DNA of 15,729 nucleotides, from NCBI GenBank assembly GCA_021809365.1, contig JAKBAC010000076.1, positions 1 to 15,729 on the forward strand, read 5' to 3'. The notes below the pieces were generated by a model. It was given only the letters and a program-made list of their open reading frames with translations. It made no database searches and was not told the origin of the DNA. Positions 7,067 through 13,081 of the stretch are shown here, in pieces (the stretch's first letter is position 1; each line of letters begins with the position of its first letter). The position numbers and the translations under genes are program-made. Origin of the DNA: Planctomycetota bacterium. GTDB taxonomy: Bacteria; Planctomycetota; Phycisphaerae; WQYP01.

Positions 7067-7101
7067 GACTAACTTCCAGCTTCTAACTCCTAGTTCCCCG
7101 C
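7067..7101 (-). repeat. Degenerate heptad array overlapping the glycogen synthase stop codon
   Basis: Five 7-base words on the plus strand: GACTAAC, TTCCAGC, TTCTAAC, TCCTAGT, TCCCCGC. On the minus strand they are GGAGTT/GTTAG-like words of the same kind as those at 12817-12851. The fourth word supplies the TAG stop of the glycogen synthase gene (7092-7090), so the repeat seems to begin within the last codons of the gene. About 90 bases further, at 6961-6978, the minus strand reads AGGAGTTGAAGCGCTTCG, the same kind of border seen next to other arrays. Confidence 0.55.
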
Positions 7102-9222
7102 CGCCGTCCCGGCCTTACGCGACAGTGCCAGGCGGTGCGCGTGAGCGTAATGGGAAATCAGATTATGCCAGTCGAAATATTCCGACAGGCGTTCCACGCG
7201 GTTACGCAATTCAATGCGCCCGCGCCGATCTTTGAGTGCAAAGTTAAACAGTATTTCCGTAAGCTGATGGGCCGCTTGATCAAACGAGGCATAACGGCGG
7301 CCCACGACAAATAAACCGTTATTGGCCGGATCATGAATATGTTTTAACACATAACTGCCGAACCCCGCCAGATCACTGGTGGCTGCGGCCACGCCGTTGG
7401 CTACGCATTCCATAGGTGTGTAACCCCACGGCTCATAGTAGCTGGGAAATACGCCCATGTGGCATCCACGGACAAACTGATCATAATCCAGGCCGATCAG
7501 CGGCGAAGTGGCGGAAAGAAAATCGGGATGAAAAATTACTTTCACCGGATCCTCTTTCGCGTTAAAGAGGTGACACGCCCGCAGTTGCTCTAAAACCGAA
7601 TCGCGGGCGTCATCCCAGAGGTCATGCGTGACAATGGCGGGTTGCTTCCAGGTGCGCCACGCGTGCAGGCCGCGTTTGAGCCGAACCATGGATTGCTCCG
7701 TGATTAGATGGCTGGTATCGGGCATTTTGCCTTGACTGACATCCTGCAGCAGACGGTGTCCGATTTCTTCTGAGACTCTTTCACAGGTGAGTTTGAGTTC
7801 ATCAAACATGGCCTGACTTTTTAACACATCAATATTGATGGATTTATACGGCGCGCGGGTGATGATGAAAGCGACCACGGTAATCGGAATATTCCCGGAT
7901 TTCAGCCAGTGATTCAGCCGCGCCAGAGACTCAATAAACAGATTAATGCCCTTGTTGGTGTATTCGTAGCGGCCGGAGGTAAATATATAAATGGTCCGAT
8001 CCAGATCAAAGGTATAGGATGGGAAAAAGTGGCCGGCAACAAAGGTATGAATGGCTTCCTTATATTGTTTGTGCAGGGTCTGAAATTCATGCAGGGCCGC
8101 GAAGCGTTGTATATTCAGCCCGTTAGGCGTAATAACATCGGGTTTCCGGTGCAGAAGCTTTTCCGCCTCCAACGCAGTAACATCGGACACTGTAGTAAAT
8201 ACATCCGCACAACTCGCCGCACCGCGCTCCAGGCAATAACGGGCATAAATAGCATAATGCCCGGCGGCCTGATCCGGGTTAATCGAATCAAGCTTGGAAT
8301 AGAAATCCGGATTATCCGTGCACAAATACCGCCCCAGCAATGTGGCGTGGGTGGTAAATACCGTGGCCACCGGAAGCTTGAGGAAATTGATACGCATGAG
8401 TCCGGGAGCTACCATCCACTCATGGAAATGGGCGATGACGGCGCGTTTCTCCGGCTTAAAGCGGCACAGTTCCTGAAAAAATAAGCCCACCAGCATTCCG
8501 AACACGACTACGTTGTTGGTATCTACGTCATTGTCCGGAGCCTCAATGCCGTGGTCTTTCCACAGCGTGTATTTAAACTCACCCATCCGCCCGAACGCCG
8601 CCGCAAAATCCAGCAGCAGCACACGCGGCCTCCCATCGATAAGCCAGTGCCCGTAATGCACGCGAATCGACATTTCTTCCAGGCGATGAATGGCCTCTGC
8701 GATAGGCCCGCTGGGTTCCGCAGGCTCGAACTCCACGCCGGCGGTATCCGCGTTGTATGGACCGATCATGCAGTAACGATTGCCCCATGATTCCACCATC
8801 GTGCCGGCCTTGGTGCGCATGACCGTATAAATGCCGCCAAGCTGCCAGCAGACTTCCCAGGCTATTTCAAACAACAGCGGTTGCGTTGGGTCATCATCGC
8901 CAACCGGAGCTATCGCCGCCGGAGTATCCGCCAATGTCGGTTTTCGCACGGGCAATGGGGGCGGTGGAAAATCACGGGCGGTGGTGCGTGGCATCACCGC
9001 AGTGGGTTGATCCGGGCGATGATAACTTTGGCCTTCAGGCTGGGTAAAGGAATCGGATGTCGTTGATGGCGGCGCGAAACTGGATTTGTAATTGCCGGCG
9101 GTATTACGTTTGCCAATTGCCGCACCTTCAAGGCCTTCGGCGGTTTGGCCTGCAAATTTTGAGGATTCACCCAAAGGGGTGGTCTTGCCGCGTTTGTTTC
9201 CGGGTTTATTTCCGCTTCCCAT
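7090..9222 (-). CDS. Glycogen synthase, GT3 (eukaryotic GYS-like) family
   Basis: A 710-residue retaining glycosyltransferase expected to extend alpha-1,4-glucan from UDP-glucose in the cytoplasm. The catalytic region starts near 117 with FEIAWEVCWQLGGIYTVMRT (118-137), which matches the eukaryotic GYS N-terminus. HFHEWMVAPGL (265-275), THATLLGRYL (291-300), DVFTTVSDVTALEAEKLL (340-357) and ITPNGLNI (364-371) follow. The E-x7-E catalytic motif is E597PWGYTPME605. Near the C-terminus RRGRIELRNRVERLS (666-680) aligns with the arginine helix of yeast Gsy2, with all six arginines kept. The first 115 residues are a Pro/Ser/Thr/Gln-rich, probably disordered extension. Its start at 9222 has only a weak AGGCGA before it; M77 (8994) is a possible shorter start. 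This is not the GlgA (GT5) type. Confidence 0.92.
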   Translation of the reverse strand: MGSGNKPGNKRGKTTPLGESSKFAGQTAEGLEGAAIGKRNTAGNYKSSFAPPSTTSDSFTQPEGQSYHRPDQPTAVMPRTTARDFPPPPLPVRKPTLADTPAAIAPVGDDDPTQPLLFEIAWEVCWQLGGIYTVMRTKAGTMVESWGNRYCMIGPYNADTAGVEFEPAEPSGPIAEAIHRLEEMSIRVHYGHWLIDGRPRVLLLDFAAAFGRMGEFKYTLWKDHGIEAPDNDVDTNNVVVFGMLVGLFFQELCRFKPEKRAVIAHFHEWMVAPGLMRINFLKLPVATVFTTHATLLGRYLCTDNPDFYSKLDSINPDQAAGHYAIYARYCLERGAASCADVFTTVSDVTALEAEKLLHRKPDVITPNGLNIQRFAALHEFQTLHKQYKEAIHTFVAGHFFPSYTFDLDRTIYIFTSGRYEYTNKGINLFIESLARLNHWLKSGNIPITVVAFIITRAPYKSINIDVLKSQAMFDELKLTCERVSEEIGHRLLQDVSQGKMPDTSHLITEQSMVRLKRGLHAWRTWKQPAIVTHDLWDDARDSVLEQLRACHLFNAKEDPVKVIFHPDFLSATSPLIGLDYDQFVRGCHMGVFPSYYEPWGYTPMECVANGVAAATSDLAGFGSYVLKHIHDPANNGLFVVGRRYASFDQAAHQLTEILFNFALKDRRGRIELRNRVERLSEYFDWHNLISHYAHAHRLALSRKAGTAAGN

Positions 9223-9322
9223 CGCAGGTTCGCCTTTTTTTCAATCTCACATGCCTGACCGTTGATCCCGATTTTACCATAGATGATATAGAACGCGACA
9301 GGCGTAAAAAAAACCGCACCTA

Positions 9323-10000
9323 TCAGGCCGAGGGGGCGTTGGCGGTATCCGCGCCGGATGTGTGGCCCATCAGCATTTCAATATCCAGCAGACTCACAAG
9401 ATAATAATTGTCCCCGCGTTTCTCCAGCACAGCAGTAAGACCATTGGACAGGCCGAAGCGGCGCGGTGCCCCCGCAGCCAGCCCCAAAACATGCCAGAGA
9501 ACATGCTTCAACACGCCGCCATGCGTGACGGCCATCATATCTTTTCCGTTTTCCGCCTCTGACATGGCATCCAATACGGCCCGCGTGCGGTCCCAAAGCT
9601 GCTGGTCGCTTTCGACCCCGGGAACGCCGGTCCAGTCGGCCAGATCGCCATTATTGGTACTGCTGCCGGACAGGTCGGCGAGCAGGGTCCGGACTTCATC
9701 CCAGGTTTTTCCCTCAAAGGCACCAAGATTGCGCTCGCGCAATTGCGGGGTGACGGTCATTGGGCAGCTTTGGCGGGCAGCGATAATCTGTGCGGTCTGC
9801 AGGGCACGCGGCAGATCACTGGACCAAATGGCGGAAAAATGCCGTTCCGCAAACCACTGCGACAGCATCTCGGCCTGTTGCCGACCCGTTGCATTAAGTT
9901 CTGTGGGGGTATGCCCTTGAATGCGGCGTTGGGCATTCCAATCAGTCTGGCCATGGCGAACCAGCCAGAGTCGGGCAGGCGTTTGTTCCGGATGATTCAT
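9323..10000 (-). CDS. Histidine phosphatase family protein (phosphoglycerate mutase-like)
   Basis: A 225-residue member of the histidine phosphatase superfamily. The phosphoryl-accepting histidine is in LVRHGQTDWN (13-22, H16), with R15 and R65 (SSDLPRA) as phosphate ligands, E89 in LRERNLGAFEG (87-97) as the probable acid and H160 in VTHGG as the second histidine, so the active site is complete. Members act as cofactor-dependent phosphoglycerate mutase, alpha-ribazole phosphatase or broad phosphatases; E-x-x-LGAFEG fits the GpmB/CobC-like branch rather than true PGM, but the substrate is not predictable. AAGGA lies 9 bases before the ATG. It lies upstream of glycogen synthase on the same strand (100 bases apart) and diverges from the AIM24 genes. 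The glycogen link is only positional. Confidence 0.9.
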   Translation of the reverse strand: MNHPEQTPARLWLVRHGQTDWNAQRRIQGHTPTELNATGRQQAEMLSQWFAERHFSAIWSSDLPRALQTAQIIAARQSCPMTVTPQLRERNLGAFEGKTWDEVRTLLADLSGSSTNNGDLADWTGVPGVESDQQLWDRTRAVLDAMSEAENGKDMMAVTHGGVLKHVLWHVLGLAAGAPRRFGLSNGLTAVLEKRGDNYYLVSLLDIEMLMGHTSGADTANAPSA

Positions 10001-10065
10001 GGGTCACTATCCTTTTGCAGCGAAACCGTCCGAGGATTGTATCCGCATGGGTATTAAATTGAAGT

Positions 10066-10093
10066 TTGACGGATAAAAATTTACAGGTATAAA
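10066..10093 (+). promoter_or_regulatory. Sigma70-type promoter of the AIM24 gene pair
   Basis: TTGACG (10066-10071) and TATAAA (10088-10093) are separated by 16 bases. Transcription would start near 10100, about 32 bases before the first AIM24 start. The same divergent gap carries a weaker minus-strand TACAAT (10041-10036), which may serve the phosphatase gene. Confidence 0.6.
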
Positions 10094-10131
10094 CAGCAAC
10101 ACACTGGTTCTTCAATTTCGGCAGGAGCGAC

Positions 10132-10953
10132 ATGATGACCACCGCCCAGACATTTATTCAATGCCAATGGTGTACCACCCAAAGTCTATTGGGCACACCT
10201 TCGTGCCCCAGTTGTGGTGCACCGCTGGATAGCCGCAACGTGGTCAGCGATTCCGGCTGGACGGCGGCTCCGCGCATACGGGATATGACCCGCATTGAAT
10301 TTGGCACCAGCACGTGTCAGGTGGAAGGGCACATGGTGCCCGTGGCGGATTTACAACTGGGTGCCGGTGATGCGGTATTTTTTGAACATCATGTCATGTT
10401 GTGGAAAGATGATTCAGTACCGCTGGAAAATCTTTCCTTAAGCGGCGGCATAACCCGGTTATTTGCGGGCATGCCCTTCAGCATTTCGATGGCCAAAGGT
10501 CCGGGGCATATCGCCTTTTCCCGCGATGCATCCGGAGAACTTGTCGTGCTGCCCATGCACCCGGGAATGGAAATGGACGTGCGCGAACATGCCTTTGTGC
10601 TGGCCTCGCATTCGCTGGACTATTCATTTGTGCGGGTCAAAGGATTGGCAAATATATTTTTCGGCGGGGAAGGCATGTTCATGGACCGCTTTGTCACCCG
10701 CGCCGCACGCGGCCTGTTGATGCTGCACGGCTACGGCAATGTTTTTCAACGCATGCTTAAACCGGGCGAAAGCATTCTAATTGAGCCGGGGGGATTTTTG
10801 TACAAAGATTCTTCCGTAGCCATGGATGTGGAATTTCAGAAAATCGGCGGTTCTTTCCTGGGTGGAAAAGCCATGGCGCTGGCGCGGGTGCGCGGTCCGG
10901 GGCGCGTGGGAATTCAGTCCATGTATCATCACCATCATCAGGATCGGAAGTAA
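10132..10953 (+). CDS. Zinc-ribbon/AIM24-family protein, copy 1
   Basis: A 273-residue protein with two parts. Residues 11-28 form a four-cysteine zinc-ribbon-like unit (CQWC, then CPSC followed by GAPL). From about 50 onward the sequence matches the AIM24 family (formerly DUF124, PF01987): TCQVEGHMVPVADLQLGAGD (61-80), a glycine-rich beta repeat including FAGMPFSISMAKGPGHIAFS (111-130), GLLMLHGYGNVFQRMLKPGE (194-213) and RVRGPGRVGIQS (252-263). Yeast Aim24 is a mitochondrial protein needed for inner-membrane organisation; bacterial members have no settled function. No signal peptide or membrane segment is seen. AGGAG lies 4 bases before the first ATG and 7 before the second (10135), which may be the true start. 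The tail has a natural run of four histidines (266-269). Cotranscribed with copy 2, 10 bases downstream. Confidence 0.85.
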   Translation: MMTTAQTFIQCQWCTTQSLLGTPSCPSCGAPLDSRNVVSDSGWTAAPRIRDMTRIEFGTSTCQVEGHMVPVADLQLGAGDAVFFEHHVMLWKDDSVPLENLSLSGGITRLFAGMPFSISMAKGPGHIAFSRDASGELVVLPMHPGMEMDVREHAFVLASHSLDYSFVRVKGLANIFFGGEGMFMDRFVTRAARGLLMLHGYGNVFQRMLKPGESILIEPGGFLYKDSSVAMDVEFQKIGGSFLGGKAMALARVRGPGRVGIQSMYHHHHQDRK

Positions 10954-10963
10954 GGGTTAAAAA

Positions 10964-11869
10964 ATGGATCAGCCTCAGACCACCTCTGCCACCGCCCGCT
11001 GCCAATGGTGTGGTAATACGTTTGCCGCCGTTGCACCATTAACCAATTGCCCGCGCTGCGGGGCACCCCTGCGTGTTGCGGCGCGGCGTGATGATGCGGG
11101 ATGGACGGAATTGCCGCCGGTAGCCGATATGGCGCGTATACAGTTGGGGGCCGGTTCGGTGCAAATTGAAGGTCATTGTGTGCCGGTGGCGGATTTTAAC
11201 CTGGCGGCAGGCCACCATATTTATTTTTCGCATCATTATCTTTTGTGGCGGGATGATCAGGTGCTCATGGGACAGATGTCGCTGCGCCAGGGCCTGACCC
11301 GCCTGTTTGCCGGCCTGCCCGTATTCATGCTCGAAGCCCATGGCCCCGGACGCCTGGCATTATCCCGGGATGAGCCGGGGGAGACCGTGGCGGTTCCGCT
11401 GAACCCCGGTCAGGGGGTTCATGTGCTGGAGCATAAATTTCTGGCCGCTACCGGGCCGGTGAGTTATGACTGGACCGACCTTGGTATTTTTTTCCTGGTG
11501 CGCAAAGGCAATAATTCCGATGAACAGGAATATGTATATCCTATCGGAAGGTATATAGATGTATTCCGCTGCGACAAGCAGCCCGGCCTGTTGCTGCTGC
11601 ACTGTGCAGGAAATTGCTTTCAGCGGACCTTGGCACCGGGTGAAACGCTTCTCGTAAAACCGCGATCGTTGATTTATTCCGATGTTTCGGTCCATCTTGG
11701 ACTGCATTTTGAATATCCCCGCCACGCCGGAATGCTGCGACGCCGGCATATATGGCTGCGGCTAAGAGGCCCGGGCCGCGTGGCCATACAGTCCTGCTAT
11801 GAGGGTATTGAAATGGAAAACAGCCCCAATATCCTTGAACCCTTCGGCTCAACATCCCGCGCCTGGTAA
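10964..11869 (+). CDS. Zinc-ribbon/AIM24-family protein, copy 2
   Basis: A 301-residue paralog of the gene before it. The ribbon is CQWC (13-16) and CPRC (29-32) followed by GAPL, and the AIM24 domain shows SVQIEGHCVPVADFNLAAGH, FAGLPVFMLEAHGPGRLALS, GLLLLHCAGNCFQRTLAPGE and RLRGPGRVAIQSCYE in the same order. Differences are an acidic/polar insert in the middle (NNSDEQEYVYPIGRYIDVF) and a C-terminal tail of about 20 residues. It has an AAGGG Shine-Dalgarno 6-7 bases before the ATG and lies 10 bases after copy 1, so both are made from the promoter at 10066. Two diverged copies in tandem suggest that the products form a mixed complex, but this is inference. Confidence 0.85.
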   Translation: MDQPQTTSATARCQWCGNTFAAVAPLTNCPRCGAPLRVAARRDDAGWTELPPVADMARIQLGAGSVQIEGHCVPVADFNLAAGHHIYFSHHYLLWRDDQVLMGQMSLRQGLTRLFAGLPVFMLEAHGPGRLALSRDEPGETVAVPLNPGQGVHVLEHKFLAATGPVSYDWTDLGIFFLVRKGNNSDEQEYVYPIGRYIDVFRCDKQPGLLLLHCAGNCFQRTLAPGETLLVKPRSLIYSDVSVHLGLHFEYPRHAGMLRRRHIWLRLRGPGRVAIQSCYEGIEMENSPNILEPFGSTSRAW

Positions 11870-12028
11870 AGCAACGCGCTACCGCGCGGTGCAATGGCAG
11901 TCCCTTTGCCACTCGTGGCTTCAACCTGGACAAAAATCAGAATAAAAATGGGAACGTGGGATCGACTGAAGGCAGTCGCATAAGTCTCGAGATTACGTGA
12001 GGCCTTGGTTACTCGCCCTGAAATTCGT

Positions 12029-12148
12029 CGCCCCGCCCAAGGTCGGGCTACCGACGGCACCGGACTGAACATGCTTATGGCTGCTTCCTTCCGGACCTGA
12101 CCAGGTTCACAGTCAACCCGTGCATCGGGCCCGACCATGGCCGGGGCG
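12029..12148 (-). ncRNA. ffs: Signal recognition particle RNA (4.5S, small bacterial type)
   Basis: On the minus strand the sequence contains the conserved SRP domain with GTCAGGTCCGGAAGGAAGCA (within 12102-12079), the helix 8 tip bound by Ffh. The flanks fold back: CGCCCCG at the 5' end pairs with CGGGGCG at the 3' end, and GGTCGGGC pairs with GCCCGACC further in, giving a rod of about 120 bases with no Alu domain, close in size to the E. coli RNA. The RNA joins Ffh to target ribosomes making membrane proteins. The exact ends are estimated from the pairing and may be off by several bases. Confidence 0.93.
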
Positions 12149-12163
12149 CACGCGCGAATCAGC

Positions 12164-12193
12164 ATGATAACACGCCTCTCCAAATCTGGCCAA
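12164..12193 (-). promoter_or_regulatory. ffs: Putative promoter of the SRP RNA
   Basis: On the minus strand TTGGCC (12193-12188) is followed after 18 bases by TATCAT (12169-12164). Transcription would begin near 12157, about ten bases before the first paired base of the RNA. The -35 box overlaps the start of the decamer repeat at 12191-12210. Confidence 0.45.
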
Positions 12194-12210
12194 CGGCACA
12201 CAACGGCACA
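12191..12210. repeat. Tandem 10-base repeat, two units
   Basis: CAACGGCACA occurs twice in direct succession and is followed by a partial third unit (CAACC). The 13-base word CACAACGGCACAC (12199-12211) recurs exactly at 12765-12777, following TTTTAC. Confidence 0.6.
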
Positions 12211-12375
12211 CAACCTTCACCGATGCCCTTCTCTCAAACTTTCAGACCCGCCAGTACGGCCGCGCCCGCCACCCCCACAAAGGCACCGGCTCCGCCGGCG
12301 GTGACAACGCCCCCCATTAGTATCCCGCAACCATTTACAGAGCGTGCCCGGACCCCGTACTGCTGGCGGACTGTG

Positions 12376-12424
12376 GAACCTGGAACCCGGAATTCAGCAT
12401 CTGGCATCTCGCATTCTGCGAGAG
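12376..12424 (+). repeat. Degenerate heptad array, seven units
   Basis: GAACCTG, GAACCCG, GAATTCA, GCATCTG, GCATCTC, GCATTCT, GCGAGAG: every word starts with G and the sequence drifts gradually from GAACC to GCATC words. It includes one arm (12393-12415) of the 23-base inverted repeat. Confidence 0.7.
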
Positions 12425-12437
12425 CAAAGCGCTTCCG

Positions 12438-12507
12438 AACTCTTCCAACCCCTGACCCCGCGTTCTGAATCCGAAGCCTGAAATCCAGCATTTAGCACCC
12501 CGCATCG
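12438..12507 (+). repeat. Degenerate heptad array, ten units
   Basis: AACTCTT, CCAACCC, CTGACCC, CGCGTTC, TGAATCC, GAAGCCT, GAAATCC, AGCATTT, AGCACCC, CGCATCG. It is separated from the preceding array by a TTCGGAAGCGC motif on the minus strand (12439-12429) and followed by CTTTGGAAGCG on the plus strand (12514-12524). Confidence 0.65.
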
Positions 12508-12816
12508 AGCAGTCTTTGGAAGCGGGGCGTGGCAATAAATCCGGGCGGCCCACTGGGGTGTAAGTTTCTAGCATGAACCATTTTCTTAGCGTCGGCATTT
12601 ATGCCGTGGATTTTGCCGCTTGCCCGAAAATATTGTCACGCCCTGGAAGCGCTGGCGCTCCAGCTTTATTTGGCACCCCGCGGTTGGAGGGGTACAATTC
12701 AGGTACCAAAGCAAGGTTGGCCGTTTCCACGCGGGTTATGGGTGCACTGAAGGGAAAATTTTACCACAACGGCACACCGCCGCGGTTACGGGGGGCCAGG
12801 GGTGGACGAGTATTCA

Positions 12817-12851
12817 GGAGTTGGGAGTTAGGAGTTGGAAGGCTTTGGAAG
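12817..12851 (+). repeat. Degenerate heptad array, five units
   Basis: GGAGTTG, GGAGTTA, GGAGTTG, GAAGGCT, TTGGAAG, running directly into GCGC so that it ends with TTTGGAAGCGC (12844-12854). It is the most regular array in the window. Confidence 0.75.
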
Positions 12852-12870
12852 CGCTGCGCGGCGTTGCTGC

Positions 12871-12898
12871 TGATTGAATAATGAGTAATGAATAAAAT
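12871..12898 (+). repeat. Degenerate heptad array, four AT-rich units
   Basis: TGATTGA, ATAATGA, GTAATGA, ATAAAAT. It follows the GGAGTT array by 19 bases and shows the same 7-base period in an AT-rich vocabulary. Confidence 0.55.
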
Positions 12899-12930
12899 CG
12901 GGGGAGCGATTTGGCAGCGATGTCACTCCT

Positions 12931-12965
12931 TAATGCTAAATGCGAGATGCCAGATGCTGAACACC
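12931..12965 (+). repeat. Degenerate heptad array, five units, with inverted-repeat arm
   Basis: TAATGCT, AAATGCG, AGATGCC, AGATGCT, GAACACC. Read on the minus strand this is the GCATCTG/GCATCTC phrase of 12376-12424; 23 bases are exactly complementary. Confidence 0.7.
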
Positions 12966-13053
12966 TGGCCACAGCTGGAAAAAATCTGTGGATCGTTTTC
13001 CCATCCCTGTCGGCCGTCCTCTCTTTACCTCCGCTACTTCTATGGTGAATCAA

Positions 13054-13074
13054 ACCCTCGAATCGGAACCTCGA
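13054..13074 (-). repeat. Short degenerate heptad array, three units
   Basis: ACCCTCG, AATCGGA, ACCTCGA, ending 8 bases beyond the stop codon of the VWA-domain gene. Three units alone would be weak, but it fits the arrays nearby. Confidence 0.35.
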
Positions 13075-13081
13075 CCGTCTG

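Larger units (their letters stand above)
12393..12961. repeat. 23-base perfect inverted repeat (arms 12393-12415 and 12939-12961)
   Basis: The two arms are exact reverse complements over 23 bases, 523 bases apart, and the match stops at both ends. Each arm spans about three heptad words (GCATCTG, GCATCTC and the start of GCATTCT on plus). The arms therefore look like inverted copies of one heptad phrase rather than the ends of a transposon; no transposase lies between them. Confidence 0.7.
11870..13081. other. Large mostly non-coding gap with SRP RNA and repeat arrays
   Basis: About 1.2 kb between the AIM24 pair and the VWA gene. The only supported gene is the SRP RNA at 12029-12148. From 11870 to 12028 I see small hairpins but no clear terminator or gene. 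From 12149 to 13081 several open frames exist on both strands, but they read straight through repeat arrays, have no Shine-Dalgarno and resemble no family. That stretch holds decamer repeats (12191-12210, 12765-12777), six heptad arrays (12376-13074), a 23-base perfect inverted repeat and several TGGAAGCG motifs. Confidence 0.6.

Noticed and set aside
10927..10938. Run of four histidines near the C-terminus of the first AIM24 protein, like an affinity tag
   Set aside because: Only four residues, encoded with mixed CAT/CAC codons and followed by native sequence; natural rather than engineered.
12234..12317. Possible 27-residue hydrophobic Gly/Ala-rich peptide on the minus strand
   Set aside because: Too short to judge, no clear Shine-Dalgarno, and the longer frame containing it reads through heptad arrays. 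It could be a small membrane peptide but evidence is lacking.
12335..12598. Open frame on the minus strand opening through MLETYTPVGRPDLLPRP
   Set aside because: Most of it is translated heptad repeat; the non-repeat part matches no family I know.
12573..12881. Open frame of 102 codons on the plus strand
   Set aside because: No Shine-Dalgarno, ends in the GGAGTT array, and has no recognisable domain.
12393..12961. Insertion sequence bounded by 23-base inverted repeats
   Set aside because: No transposase or remnant between the arms, no target-site duplication, and the arms are heptad phrases.
12376..12965. CRISPR array
   Set aside because: The repeats are 7-base and drifting, with no constant repeat of 20 or more bases separated by uniform spacers and no cas genes nearby.
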